DNA of 64,000 bases from Aromatoleum toluclasticum ATCC 700605. Lineage in GTDB: Bacteria > Pseudomonadota > Gammaproteobacteria > Burkholderiales > Rhodocyclaceae. The DNA is taken from contig NZ_KB899496.1 in the NCBI RefSeq assembly GCF_000378245.1, positions 186,001-250,000 on the forward strand. Direction: 5' to 3'. Shown in pieces: positions 16,129 through 25,353 of this stretch; the first letter of the stretch is position 1; the number at the start of each line of letters is the position of its first letter. The position numbers and the translations under genes were made by a program. The notes under the pieces are model-generated. The model did not search any database and was not told the origin of the DNA. It worked only from the letters and a program-made list of their open reading frames with translations.

Positions 16129-18510
16129 TCAGCGCACGCGCTGCCACAGCATCGCGTGCGTCACGATGTACTGGTACTTGCGCGCGTGCTCGCGGATCAC
16201 GAGGGGTATTTCCGCTTCGCGGCGCAGCTCGAAGCCGTCTGCGTCGAGCAGGGCCTTGAGCGCGTCGGCGCTGCGCACGGCGCGTTCGCCGTCCATGTAG
16301 CCGCCCAGCCAAGCGCCGCGCGGCGTGAACTGTTCGAGCCAGGTATAGGGCGACAGGATGGCGACGACGCCGCCCGTGCGCACCAGTCCGCGTGGCCCAC
16401 CGAGCCGCCCGAGCAGCGACTTCGGGCTGGGGAGGCGGCACAGCAGGTTGGCGAGCAGCACCGCATCGTAGTCCATCAGTTCGGCGGGCAGCGAGCAGGC
16501 GTCGGCCTGACGGAAGGCGACGCGGCTGCGGTCGATGGCGGGATCGACGCGCGCTTGCAAAGCGTGGCCGAGTTCGCCTTCGTCGCGGCAGGAGTATTCG
16601 AGGGCGCCTTTTTCGCGCAAGGTGCCGGCCGCATCGATGAAGGAGCGGCTCAAGTCTATGCCGAGCACCTCGTCGTACATGCGTGCGAGCTCGAAGCTCG
16701 CGCCGCCGACGGCGCAGCCAACATCGAGTGCCCGGCCGCCGCCGATGCCGAGTTCGCGAGCCCCGTCCATGAGCCAGCGCGCAGAGCGCAACGGGAACTG
16801 GCAGGCGTCGCGCGGCCCCGACTCATGCGGCATCTGCTCCTGCGGGCTGCCGTAGTGCAGCAGCAGGTATTCGTTGGTGACTTCGGCGCTCTCGTAGGCC
16901 CGCCCCGGCGCTCCGGCGGCGTCCGGACGCACCGCGCCGCCGTCGTGGGCAGCCTGCACGACGCGGAATCCGGCATGCTGGAAGAAGTGCGGGCGGAAAT
17001 GGAAGCGCGACCACACGCTGGCCTCGTCGCCGGTCGAGATCCACGAGCCGCCGAGGATCATCTGGTGCTCGCCGTCGTAACACGGGCTGCTGAAATCGTC
17101 GTAGTAGGGGTGGACCTGCGCGCCGGGCAGCGGGTTGAACGGGTCGCCCAGCCATTGCCACAGGTTGCCGAAGACGTCGTGGAAGCCCTTCGCGGTCGGC
17201 TTGCTGTTCGTGACGGGGGAGGAAGAGCCGCAGCCGAGGTTGAGGTTGAGGCCGTGCTCGTGCATCAGGGTCGCACCGCTCGCAGTCATGACCGGATCGT
17301 CGGCGACGGTGTCGACCGGGTCGCGCAGGGCATTATGTTCCGCTTCGCTCGGCAGGCGGCAGGGTTGGCCCAGGCGGGCGCCCAGCCACGCGCAATAGGC
17401 GCTCGCCTCGTGCCAATTGACCTCGGCAGGCCAGTCCCAGCGCATGTCGACTTCCTCGAACAGCGTGCGCAGGCGGAAGCGGTGCGAGCCGGCGGGTCCG
17501 TCGGGCACCCAGAACGTGGGCCACTTGATGTTGCGGTAGGTGCGCCAGGACCAGCCCGTGTCCGACCACCATTCGCGCTCGCGGTAACCGCCGTCGGCGA
17601 CGAACTGCCAGAACTCGCCGTTGCTCACGAGGCAGCGGCCGGCGCGGAAGGGCTGCACGTCGACGCCGCGGCGGCCGTATTCGTTGTCCCAGCCATAGGA
17701 GGGCCAGTCGGCGGGTTTGCCGAGCAGCAGCCGTGCGGCACCGAGGGGCAGGAGCGCCAGTTCGGGGTAGTCGCGGCCGGGAACCGGCGGGTAGGCGGCA
17801 GGGGCCGCCGTGGACGGATGCAGCGGCGCCCATCCCTCAGGCCGGCGTACCAGCCGCAGCGGCAGCTCGTGGATCAGCACGGATGAGGTTTCGAGGTGGA
17901 TGCGCTCGTGCTCGAAGCCCATGAACAGCGCCCATAGCGGATCGTTCTGCGTGATCGGCGGGTGGCCCTCGGCGAGGCCCGGGTGATTGTCGATGACGTT
18001 GCGAACCAGCTCGTACACGGCTTTGCGGTAACCGTAGGCTTCGTCGAACGCGGGCCAGCGCATCGCGTTCTTCGACATGTCGTCCCAGCGCATCTCGTCG
18101 ACGCCGGTTTCGAAGATGCGCTCGAACCAGGGATTGAGCGGGGCGGGAATCAGTCCGGCCACGCGCAGCTTGTTAACGTAGAGCGCCGGCGGGTGGCAGT
18201 AGTAGAACACCATCGGATGCCGCAGATGGTGGTACGGGGGGCGGTAGAAGGCCTCTTCGCCGATCAGCCCGGAGAACAGCAGTTCGGTGAGTGTCCAGCC
18301 GTTGTCGAAATAGGCGCGGACTTCATCGCGCGTGCAGGTCGCGAGGTTCGGAAGCGGCAGCGAGGTGAGCATGGCGTCAGCCGTCCAGCCCGGGCAGCGC
18401 CGGGGCGGCAGGCCGGTCCACCAGTCCTGAGTGCGTACGGGGCCAAGACGTTCATCGAAACGTCCTTCGAGATTCTGTCGCCAGCTTTCGTCGGTCAGGT
18501 CGTCTGTCAT
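16129..18510 (-). CDS. ovoA: OvoA, 5-histidylcysteine sulfoxide synthase with fused methyltransferase
   Basis: This 793-residue three-domain enzyme matches OvoA. A DinB-like N-terminal domain holds the iron ligands HERIHLE (His201, His205, Glu207) and an upstream His106. A formylglycine-generating-enzyme/sulfatase-modifying domain covers about 240-540 (GGSWISTGDEASVWSRFHFR). A C-terminal SAM methyltransferase has DVGCAVGG (about 610-617) and ends at 793. Known chemistry: oxygen-dependent coupling of cysteine to histidine C5, then N-methylation after lyase cleavage, giving the thiol antioxidant ovothiol A. No OvoB-type PLP lyase gene is adjacent. The three-domain form and the length match characterised bacterial OvoA, so the call is firm. 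Confidence 0.93.
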   Translation of the reverse strand: MTDDLTDESWRQNLEGRFDERLGPVRTQDWWTGLPPRRCPGWTADAMLTSLPLPNLATCTRDEVRAYFDNGWTLTELLFSGLIGEEAFYRPPYHHLRHPMVFYYCHPPALYVNKLRVAGLIPAPLNPWFERIFETGVDEMRWDDMSKNAMRWPAFDEAYGYRKAVYELVRNVIDNHPGLAEGHPPITQNDPLWALFMGFEHERIHLETSSVLIHELPLRLVRRPEGWAPLHPSTAAPAAYPPVPGRDYPELALLPLGAARLLLGKPADWPSYGWDNEYGRRGVDVQPFRAGRCLVSNGEFWQFVADGGYREREWWSDTGWSWRTYRNIKWPTFWVPDGPAGSHRFRLRTLFEEVDMRWDWPAEVNWHEASAYCAWLGARLGQPCRLPSEAEHNALRDPVDTVADDPVMTASGATLMHEHGLNLNLGCGSSSPVTNSKPTAKGFHDVFGNLWQWLGDPFNPLPGAQVHPYYDDFSSPCYDGEHQMILGGSWISTGDEASVWSRFHFRPHFFQHAGFRVVQAAHDGGAVRPDAAGAPGRAYESAEVTNEYLLLHYGSPQEQMPHESGPRDACQFPLRSARWLMDGARELGIGGGRALDVGCAVGGASFELARMYDEVLGIDLSRSFIDAAGTLREKGALEYSCRDEGELGHALQARVDPAIDRSRVAFRQADACSLPAELMDYDAVLLANLLCRLPSPKSLLGRLGGPRGLVRTGGVVAILSPYTWLEQFTPRGAWLGGYMDGERAVRSADALKALLDADGFELRREAEIPLVIREHARKYQYIVTHAMLWQRVR

Positions 18511-18735
18511 CGCGCCTCGCCCTTGCTACGCATTTGCCATGGTATGGAGGATCCTGAGAGCTCCATCCGATGAGGATACCCCCGGAGCGGGCCGCTCGCC
18601 AACGGCTGTCGTTGCCTGCGGGAAACGGCGTCGACGCCGCCGTCGCGAGGCGTGAGCGCCGGGCGTGATCTAAAGTGAAGTCACCAACGACCGTGCCCAT
18701 GCACGGCGGACGGACGCCAGTTCGAGGAGGTAGTC

Positions 18736-19467
18736 ATGGAACAGCGGAAACTTGCACTGATCGTCGGCGCGGGGCCGGGACTGGGACGTTCGCTCGCGCG
18801 CCGTTTCGGCGCGGCAGAAATGAATGTTGCGCTCGCAGCGCGCAACCTGGACCGGCTGGAGAACCTGGGCATCGAATGTGCCGGCATCGGCCGCGGCGCC
18901 CATGCCTACCGCTGCGACGCCGGGCGCGAGGAGGATGTCCAGGCGCTGTTCCGGGCGGTGCGCAGCGACTACGGTTGTCCGGATGTCGTGGTGTACAACG
19001 CGGGCGCCTTCGTCGCGCGCGGCATCGTCGAGACCAGCGCGGAAGAGTTCGAACGCTGCTGGCGCGTGGGCTGCCTGGGCGGGTTCCTGATCGGGCGCGA
19101 GGCGGCGCGGGCGATGCTCGAGCGCGTCGGGCAGGGCGGCCCCGGCGGGACGATCCTGTTCACCGGAGCCACCGCCAGCCTGCGCGGGAGCGCCGGCTTC
19201 CATAACCTCGCGGTCGGCAAGTTCGGACTGCGAGCCTTGGCGCAAAGCATGGCGCGCGAGCTGCAGCCCAAGGGCATCCACGTCGCGCACGTGGTGATCG
19301 ACGGTCGGATCCGGCCATCGAGCGTCGTCGAGCATACCGACGTGAACGACGGCGACGCGCTGCTCGACCCGGACGCAATCGCCGAGGCCTATTTTCAGTT
19401 GTACCGGCAACCGCGCAGCGCCTGGACGCAGGAGTTGGACCTGCGTCCGTGGGTGGAGCGCTTCTGA
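18736..19467 (+). CDS. short-chain dehydrogenase/reductase family protein, catalytic Tyr not conserved
   Basis: This 243-residue SDR has the NAD(P)-binding motif GAGPGLG (residues 12-18), the VYNAG strand (NAG motif, about 93-97) and a Ser-containing strand TGATASLRG. At the YXXXK position the sequence is LAVGK, so the usual catalytic Tyr is replaced while the Lys is kept. Relatives with this atypical site are common and their substrates are mostly unknown. A ribosome site (GAGGAGG) precedes the ATG at 18736. It is divergent from ovoA (225-bp gap) and convergent with the ene-reductase gene, 3 bp away. Confidence 0.8.
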   Translation: MEQRKLALIVGAGPGLGRSLARRFGAAEMNVALAARNLDRLENLGIECAGIGRGAHAYRCDAGREEDVQALFRAVRSDYGCPDVVVYNAGAFVARGIVETSAEEFERCWRVGCLGGFLIGREAARAMLERVGQGGPGGTILFTGATASLRGSAGFHNLAVGKFGLRALAQSMARELQPKGIHVAHVVIDGRIRPSSVVEHTDVNDGDALLDPDAIAEAYFQLYRQPRSAWTQELDLRPWVERF

Positions 19468-19470
19468 GCG

Positions 19471-20577
19471 TCAGGCGACGGCCGCGCTGTCCAGTGTCGG
19501 ATAGTCCGTATAGCCCTCGGCGCCTCCGCCGTAGAAACGGTCGATGCGCGGGGCGGTGAGCGGGGCGTCTTCGCGCAGGCGGCGCACGAGATCGGGGTTG
19601 CCGATGAAGGCCTTCCCGAACGCGATCAGCTCGGCCTTGCCATTGGCGACGGTCTGCATCGCGAGTTCGCGTGTGTAGCCGTTGTTCACCATCCAGGCGC
19701 CGGGGAAGCGGCTGCGCAGGGCGGCAAAATCGAAGGGCCGGGGGAGGTCCGCGGGTTCACGCTTGCCGCCGGTTTCGCCTTCGATGACGTGGATGTAGGC
19801 GAGACCCAGCGGTGCCAGATGTTCGACGACATGGTTGTAGAGCGCCTGCGGATCGCTGTCGCGCGGCGTGCCGTTGCCGCTGGTCAGGGGGCTGAGACGG
19901 ATGCCGGTGCGGGCGGCGCCGATCTCGTCGCACACCGCGCTCATCACTTCCAGCAGGAGGCGCGCGCGATTCTCGATGCTGCCGCCGTAGGGGCCGCTGC
20001 GGTCGTTCACGCTGTCGCGCAGGAACTGTTCGAGCAGGTAGTTGTTGGCACCATGGACTTCGACGCCGTCGAAGCCGGCGTCCATCGCCAGCCGGGCGGC
20101 GCGCCGATAGTCGGCGACGATGGCCGGAAGCTCGTCGTCGCGCAGGGCGCGCGGCGTCGATACGGGCACGAAGCCGTCGCGGGTGAAGGTCTTGGCGCCC
20201 GTGGCGGGACGGTCCGTACACGACACCGGCGCGGCGCCGTCCGGCAGCAGCGAGGTGTGGGAGATGCGGCCGACGTGCCACAGCTGGATCACGATGCGTC
20301 CGCCCGCGGCATGCACCGCGTCGGTGACCTTGCGCCACCCGGCCACCTGCTCCGCGCTGTGGATGCCCGGGGTGTCGAGATAGCCGTGGGCCATCGGATT
20401 GATCGGGCTGGCCTCGGTGATGATGAGGCCGGCGCTGGCGCGCTGACGGTAATACTCGACGGTGAGCGGCCCGGGCACGTTGCCGGGAAGGGCGCGGTTG
20501 CGCGTCAGCGGGGCCATCACGATGCGGTTGGACAGGGCGATGTCGCCGATGCGAACGGCGTCGAACAGGGTTTTCAT
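19471..20577 (-). CDS. nemA: Old Yellow Enzyme family ene-reductase (NemA-like)
   Basis: This 368-residue FMN-dependent oxidoreductase of the OYE family has MAPLTRNRALPGN, QLWHVGRISH and VEVHGANNYLLEQFLRDSVN, which are diagnostic of N-ethylmaleimide reductase/xenobiotic reductase types. The His/Asn substrate-binding region is in EVHGANNYL. It reduces activated alkenes, nitro compounds or quinones with NAD(P)H. No TetR-type NemR repressor gene is adjacent. The ATG at 20575-20577 follows a GGAGGAG ribosome site on the minus strand. Confidence 0.9.
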   Translation of the reverse strand: MKTLFDAVRIGDIALSNRIVMAPLTRNRALPGNVPGPLTVEYYRQRASAGLIITEASPINPMAHGYLDTPGIHSAEQVAGWRKVTDAVHAAGGRIVIQLWHVGRISHTSLLPDGAAPVSCTDRPATGAKTFTRDGFVPVSTPRALRDDELPAIVADYRRAARLAMDAGFDGVEVHGANNYLLEQFLRDSVNDRSGPYGGSIENRARLLLEVMSAVCDEIGAARTGIRLSPLTSGNGTPRDSDPQALYNHVVEHLAPLGLAYIHVIEGETGGKREPADLPRPFDFAALRSRFPGAWMVNNGYTRELAMQTVANGKAELIAFGKAFIGNPDLVRRLREDAPLTAPRIDRFYGGGAEGYTDYPTLDSAAVA

Positions 20578-21066
20578 GCGCGAACTCCTCCATGTGCGTT
20601 GCCGCTCGATCCGATTGGCATGAGCGGCACAATGACCGATGGCAAGACTTTAGCAACGCCGGCACAAGTTGAAAATCACACGATTGCGCGACAATCATTT
20701 TCGGCATCGGGAACAGTCGCACGCGAGATTGGGGTCCGGGGCGGGGAGGGACGTTCCGTCGCGCGGGGCGGAAGGCCGCGGCGGGACGGTTCGGCGCTGC
20801 CTTGCAACTTGTCGGACGGTGTGTGAAGATGCGCCCCTCGTCATCTTTCGATGGCTTTGTAACTGCATGTTTTGTAATGAAAAACGTGCAGAATGGCGAG
20901 ATTGCGGAATATCCCGGAATCCTTGCCTTTCCCGTGCAGGAAAATCTTGTTCGCCGGTTGCGCCGCTCTCATGCCCCGTGGGCAGGGCGAGCATCGGTTC
21001 GCACGGGGCTTCCGACTCCTGTCGTTCATAGCGGGGATCCTTTGCCCGGTTGCAGGATAGCTTGAT
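20578..21066. other. 489-bp divergent intergenic region upstream of the pigment cluster
   Basis: No gene is supported. The stretch around 20820-20960 is noticeably AT-richer than its surroundings and lies before the chorismatase gene, so it probably contains the promoter of the rightward pigment operon as well as the nemA promoter. A frame open across 20802-21065 has no recognisable domain and poor codon character. AGGA at 21054-21057 is the likely ribosome site of the chorismatase gene. Confidence 0.45.
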
Positions 21067-22116
21067 GTGCTGATGAGTCTGGTTCGCGGTCTGTCCCTTG
21101 CATACATGCCTGCAACATCCGTCCGGGAGTACCCGGAACAGTGGTGGGATGAGGTGCTTGGTGTCGCGATCCTCGGTGGCGAGGACGCGGGCTTCGTGCC
21201 GCCTAGCGTTCCGCTCGCCCGCGTTGCAACGCCCGTGCTCGCCGGTCCGCAGTCCGTGTGCGAGGTGTGGCGCGCCGGTCGGCCGGTGACGACGGGCGCG
21301 CGCGGCCGGATCCGCTATCGCTGCACCGAGACGATGCTGTTCGGGGCCATCGAACTTGACGAAGACGCCATGCCTGCGGAGGCGGATGGGGTGTCGGCGC
21401 TGCATCGCGCGACCGTGGCCGCTTACCGGGAGGTGTTCGCGCTGCTCGACGAGGCGGGCTATCCGGCGCTCTTCCGCGCCTGGAATTACTTCCCCGCGAT
21501 CAACGCCGTGGCCGACGGCAGCGAGCGCTACTGGCAGTTCAATGCCGGGCGTCAGGAGGCGTTTGGCGCGGGCGGCCGCTGTACGAGCGGTGGTGTGCCG
21601 GCCGCGTGCGCCCTCGGTTCGGCGCACGGGCCGTTCACGCTGTATTTCATCGCGCTGCGCGAAGCGCCGCGGGCTATCGAGAATCCGCGCCAAGTCTGCG
21701 CGTATCATTACCCCGAACAGTACGGTCCGCGCAGTCCGACCTTCGCACGCGCGAGCCTGGCCTTGTCGCTGGTGCCGCCGGTGTTGTTCGTGTCGGGTAC
21801 GGCAAGCATCGTCGGGCACGAGACGCTGCATCGGGGCGACGTCGTTGCGCAGACCGCGGAATCCTTCCGCAATATCGCAGCCGTGTTGGACGAGGCGCGG
21901 CGGGTGGCGCCGCCGGGCGTGTCGTTCGCACTGCGCGATCTCGCCTACAAGGTTTACGTGCGCCATGCGGACGATCTGGGTGCCGTGCGGGCCTGCTTCC
22001 GCGAGCATGTCGGCGATGACGTGCCGGCGGTGTTCGTGCAGGCCGACGTGTGCCGCGGCGACCTGCTGGTGGAGATCGAAGCTTCTGGCAGGCAGGCGAT
22101 GGAGGATGGCCGATGA
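21067..22116 (+). CDS. FkbO/Hyg5/XanB2-type chorismatase (hydroxybenzoate synthase)
   Basis: This 349-residue protein has the chorismatase signatures RAWNYFPAINAV, ERYWQFNAGRQEAF (substrate-binding Arg), AACALGSAHGPFTLYF and the catalytic-region VSGTASIVGHETLHRGD containing the conserved Glu. The family hydrolyses or rearranges chorismate to dihydroxycyclohexadiene carboxylate, 3-hydroxybenzoate or 4-hydroxybenzoate; XanB2 supplies the starter for xanthomonadin. Which product is formed here cannot be read with certainty. The GTG at 21067 is favoured by AGGA 9 nt upstream; an ATG at 21073 is an alternative. It heads a four-gene rightward operon in the pigment locus, and its stop overlaps the next start as ATGA. 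Confidence 0.85.
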   Translation: MLMSLVRGLSLAYMPATSVREYPEQWWDEVLGVAILGGEDAGFVPPSVPLARVATPVLAGPQSVCEVWRAGRPVTTGARGRIRYRCTETMLFGAIELDEDAMPAEADGVSALHRATVAAYREVFALLDEAGYPALFRAWNYFPAINAVADGSERYWQFNAGRQEAFGAGGRCTSGGVPAACALGSAHGPFTLYFIALREAPRAIENPRQVCAYHYPEQYGPRSPTFARASLALSLVPPVLFVSGTASIVGHETLHRGDVVAQTAESFRNIAAVLDEARRVAPPGVSFALRDLAYKVYVRHADDLGAVRACFREHVGDDVPAVFVQADVCRGDLLVEIEASGRQAMEDGR

Positions 22117-22979
22117 GCGCGGCAGATGCGGGGGCGGGGAACAGGATCCTGCGGCGCGCAGTGCTCGCGGCAATGCTGGCGTCCGCGTTTCTGCCGCTCG
22201 CCGCGCCCGCGGCGGAGAGGCCGTTGTGGGAACTCGGCGCGGGTCTCACCGTGCTGCAGTTTCCCGCCTACCGCGGTTCGGACGAGGACCGGGTGTTCGT
22301 GCTCCCGGTGCCCTATGTCGTTTATCGCGGGGAGTTCCTGAAGGCGGATCGACAGGGGATCCGCGGTACCTTCTTCGACAGCGACCGCGTCGAACTGAGC
22401 CTCAGTCTCGGTGCGTCTCCGCCGGTTAGCAGCGATCGGGTGAAGGCGCGCGAGGGCATGCCCGACCTGAAGCCGACGGTCGAGATCGGTCCTTCGCTCG
22501 ATGTGCGCCTGTGGCGTTCGGCGGACGAGCGCTGGCGACTGCGTACGCGGCTGCCGCTGCGCGCGGGCTTCACGGTGGAAGGCAGTCCCGAGTCGACGGG
22601 CTGGCAGTTCACGCCGCAGCTCAACCTCGACTGGCGCGATCCGGCCGGGGTGAACGGCTGGACGCTCGGCCTCGTCGCGGGGCCGGTGTTCGGCGACCGA
22701 CGGCAACACCGCTATTTCTATGCGGTCGAAGCGAACGAGGCGGCGCCACAGCGCCCTGCCTACGACGCCCGTGGCGGCTACGGCGGAACGCAGGTGCTGG
22801 CAGCGCTGTGGAAGCGCTATCCGGGGTGGTGGGTCGGCGGCTTCGTGCGCTACGACAGCCTTGCCGGTGCGGTGTTCGAGGACAGCCCGCTGGTGAAGCG
22901 CAAGGATTACGTGGCCGCGGGTTTCGCCGTGACCTGGGTGCTGGGCGAATCCTCGCGTCGGGTCGAGGCCGATGAGTAG
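22113..22979 (+). CDS. MipA/OmpV-family outer-membrane protein
   Basis: A 288-residue exported beta-barrel protein. An N-terminal signal (RAVLAAMLASAFLPLAAPAAA-like, about residues 11-33) precedes WELGAGLTVLQFPAYRGSDE, the usual start of MipA/OmpV proteins, which also show the YVVYRGEFLKADRQGIRG block and a closing strand ending in AAGFAVTWVLG. MipA members act as scaffold or transport proteins in the outer membrane. Here it is embedded in the pigment operon and might help place or export the polyene, which is inference. The ATG overlaps the chorismatase stop (ATGA). Confidence 0.82.
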   Translation: MSAADAGAGNRILRRAVLAAMLASAFLPLAAPAAERPLWELGAGLTVLQFPAYRGSDEDRVFVLPVPYVVYRGEFLKADRQGIRGTFFDSDRVELSLSLGASPPVSSDRVKAREGMPDLKPTVEIGPSLDVRLWRSADERWRLRTRLPLRAGFTVEGSPESTGWQFTPQLNLDWRDPAGVNGWTLGLVAGPVFGDRRQHRYFYAVEANEAAPQRPAYDARGGYGGTQVLAALWKRYPGWWVGGFVRYDSLAGAVFEDSPLVKRKDYVAAGFAVTWVLGESSRRVEADE

Positions 22980-23814
22980 AGGCTGGTCGATGCAGGGCGG
23001 GCCGACACGGGACGGGCCGACGCGCCCCGGCCTGCTGCGGCGCCTGCACGAATACGTGCTGCTCTACCTCGGGCTGGGCTACCTCGGCGCGATCTGCCTG
23101 CTGTGGACGCCCATCGCAATGGTGCTGTATCCGCTGCTGCCCGCGCGTGTCGGGCGGCGGGTGGGGCGTTTCGTCGTCAACCAGGGGTTCAATACCTACA
23201 TCCATTTCCTGACGCTCATCGGCGCGTGCCGTTTCGACCTGTCCGCCCTGGACAAGCTGCGCGGGCAGGGGCCGCTGATCCTTGCGCCGAACCACCCGAG
23301 CCTGCTCGATGCGGTGATGGTGATTTCGCGCCTGCCCGACGTCGCCTGCATCATGAAGGCGGGGCTCATGGACAACATCTTCCTCGGAGCCGGCGCACGG
23401 CTCGCCCGATACATCCGCAACGATTCGCCGCTGCGCATGGTGGGCTGTGCGACCAGCAACCTCTCCGCGGGCAGCTTCCTGCTGGTATTTCCGGAGGGCA
23501 CGCGCACGACGCGCATGCCCGTCAACCCGCTGATGGGCAGAATCGGGCTGATTTCCCGGCGCGCCAGGGTGCCCGTGCAGACGATCTTCATCGAGACGGA
23601 TTCGCCCTACCTGTGCAAGGGCTGGTCCCTGTTCCGCAAGCCTGAAATGCCTGTCGTGTATCGTGTGCGGCTCGGACGGCGCTTCGATCCGCCCACCAGC
23701 GTGCAGCCGTTCATGTCCGAACTCGAGCGCTATTTCATTGCCGAACTCGAGGATGCAGTGCTACCGCGACCGCCGCAAAGCGACGATGGCACAATGTCGT
23801 CGTCCACGATCTGA
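22972..23814 (+). CDS. lysophospholipid acyltransferase-family protein (PlsC-like)
   Basis: A 280-residue membrane-associated acyltransferase. A hydrophobic N-terminal segment (about 25-55, LYLGLGYLGAICLLW) precedes the HX4D motif NHPSLLDAV (about 103-111) and the FPEGTRTTR glycerol-phosphate-binding motif (about 175). Similar acyltransferases are standard in aryl polyene clusters, where they are thought to attach the polyene acyl chain to a lipid head group. It overlaps the MipA gene by 8 nt. A second acyltransferase of a different family lies at 36731-37675. Confidence 0.87.
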   Translation: MSRGWSMQGGPTRDGPTRPGLLRRLHEYVLLYLGLGYLGAICLLWTPIAMVLYPLLPARVGRRVGRFVVNQGFNTYIHFLTLIGACRFDLSALDKLRGQGPLILAPNHPSLLDAVMVISRLPDVACIMKAGLMDNIFLGAGARLARYIRNDSPLRMVGCATSNLSAGSFLLVFPEGTRTTRMPVNPLMGRIGLISRRARVPVQTIFIETDSPYLCKGWSLFRKPEMPVVYRVRLGRRFDPPTSVQPFMSELERYFIAELEDAVLPRPPQSDDGTMSSSTI

Positions 23815-23834
23815 ACCCAGTTCCGCATGCCGCC

Positions 23835-24653
23835 ATGACGTCCCATCAGGTCACCCTGCCGAAATCCGCGCCGCTGCCCAGTCCGGTGGAGGCTCCCACT
23901 GCCACGCACCTGGTGCTGATCCCGAGCTACAACCCGGGGCCGAAGGTGTTCGAGACGGTGCGCGCCGCGCGCCATGAGTGGATGCCCGTATGGGTCGTCG
24001 TCGACGGCAGCACGGACGGCACCACCGACGGGCTGCGCCGCATGGCGGAGGGCGATCCGGGGCTGCGCGTGATCGTGCTGCCGAAGAACTCGGGCAAGGG
24101 GGCTGCGGTGCTGCACGGCATCGAGCTGGCCGCGAAGCAGGGTTTCACGCACGTGCTGACGATGGACTCGGACGGCCAGCATCCGGCAGAGCTGATCCCC
24201 GATTTCATGGCGGCGTCTGCCGTGCGGCCCGACACGATGGTGCTGGGCGTGCCGGTCTTCGATGCCAGCGCCCCGACGCTGCGCGTGCGTGGGCGCAAGG
24301 TGTCGAACTGGTGGGCGAACCTCGAGACGCTATGGATGGGGATCGGCGATTCGCTGTTCGGCTTCCGTGTCTATCCGATCGCGCCGCTGGCCAAGGTCAT
24401 GCGCGGCCAGCGCTGGATGCGGCGCTTCGATTTCGATCCCGAAGCCGTGGTGCGCATGGCGTGGCTCGGCGTGCGTCCGGTTAACCTGCCCGCACCGGTG
24501 AAGTACTTCAGCCCGGACGAAGGGGGCGTCTCGCACTTCAATTACGCGCGCGACAACCTGCTGCTGACATGGATGCACACGCGGCTGTTCTTCGGCTTCC
24601 TCGTGCGCCTGCCGATGCTGCTCGCGCGGCGCTTCAGATCATCCCGCCGTTGA
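23835..24653 (+). CDS. family 2 glycosyltransferase (dolichol-phosphate-mannose-synthase-like)
   Basis: A 272-residue GT-A-fold glycosyltransferase. IPSYNPGPKV near residue 30, VVVDGSTDGT (about 53-62), NSGKGAAVLHGI (about 89-100) and the DXD-equivalent MDSDGQHP (about 112) are the GT2 hallmarks. There is no clear transmembrane domain apart from a C-terminal amphipathic or hydrophobic stretch (FFGFLVRLPMLLA). It probably glycosylates the polyene lipid or its carrier. Its 3' end overlaps the convergent ketoreductase gene by 20 bp. Confidence 0.87.
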   Translation: MTSHQVTLPKSAPLPSPVEAPTATHLVLIPSYNPGPKVFETVRAARHEWMPVWVVVDGSTDGTTDGLRRMAEGDPGLRVIVLPKNSGKGAAVLHGIELAAKQGFTHVLTMDSDGQHPAELIPDFMAASAVRPDTMVLGVPVFDASAPTLRVRGRKVSNWWANLETLWMGIGDSLFGFRVYPIAPLAKVMRGQRWMRRFDFDPEAVVRMAWLGVRPVNLPAPVKYFSPDEGGVSHFNYARDNLLLTWMHTRLFFGFLVRLPMLLARRFRSSRR

Positions 24654-25353
24654 TCGAGATCACCTGGCCGGTGATGTAGGCCGCCTGGGGGGATGCGAGG
24701 AAGCCCACCAGGTCGGCGACCTCTTCGGGTTTTCCGGCGCGCTTCATCGGCACAATCCGCGCAATCGCTTCCGCGTCGAAGGCGTCCTCGCTCATTGCCG
24801 TGTCGATGATGCCGGGAGCGACGACATTCACCGTGATGCCCCGGCTCGCGAGTTCCTGCGCGAGCGACTTGCTTGCCGAGTGCAGGGCGCCCTTCGCGGC
24901 CGCATAGTTCGTCTGGCCGCGGTTGCCGGTGATCGCCGCTACCGACGATATCGTGATGATGCGCCCCCAGCGGGTGCGGATCATCGGCATCGTAAGCGGC
25001 TGGGTGACGTTGAAGAAACCGTTCAGCGACACGTCGATGACGCGCTGCCATTGCTCGGCGCGCATGCCGGGGAACACCGCATCGTCGTGGATGCCGGCAT
25101 TGTTCACGAGAATCTGCAGCGGGGCCTCCGCGCTTATCGCATCGAGTGCGGCGGCCGTGGCTGCGGCGTCGGTGACGTCGAACGCGACCGCCTCGGCGCT
25201 GCCCCCTGCACCGCGGATTTCCGCGGCCAAGGCTTCGGCCTTGTCCGCGTTGCGGTTGGCATGAATGTAGACATGATGGCCGTCGCAGGCGAGCCGGCGG
25301 CAGATCGCCGCGCCGATGCCGCCGCTTCCGCCGGTGACGAGTGCGCGTTTCAA
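24634..25353 (-). CDS. FabG-like 3-oxoacyl-ACP reductase (ketoreductase of the polyene synthase)
   Basis: This 239-residue SDR has TGGSGGIG (residues 8-15), NNAGI, ISSVAAITGNRGQTNYAAAK (Ser, Tyr, Lys catalytic set) and the C-terminal GQVISINGGMI, typical of FabG. It reduces the 3-keto group after each elongation. The start is a TTG at 25351-25353, chosen because the protein would then begin LKRALVTGG and because the codon overlaps the dehydratase stop by 4 nt (TTGA). No ATG is available near the conserved N-terminus. It is the last gene of a four-gene leftward operon. Confidence 0.9.
   Translation of the reverse strand: MKRALVTGGSGGIGAAICRRLACDGHHVYIHANRNADKAEALAAEIRGAGGSAEAVAFDVTDAAATAAALDAISAEAPLQILVNNAGIHDDAVFPGMRAEQWQRVIDVSLNGFFNVTQPLTMPMIRTRWGRIITISSVAAITGNRGQTNYAAAKGALHSASKSLAQELASRGITVNVVAPGIIDTAMSEDAFDAEAIARIVPMKRAGKPEEVADLVGFLASPQAAYITGQVISINGGMI

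Noticed and set aside
13983-17886. Two long plus-strand frames opposite the PatZ-like and ovoA genes
   Set aside because: No domains, arginine/alanine-rich composition typical of antisense reading in high-GC DNA.
20802-21065. Possible 87-residue gene upstream of the chorismatase
   Set aside because: Starts at a weak codon, no recognisable motif, and lies in an AT-richer promoter-like stretch.
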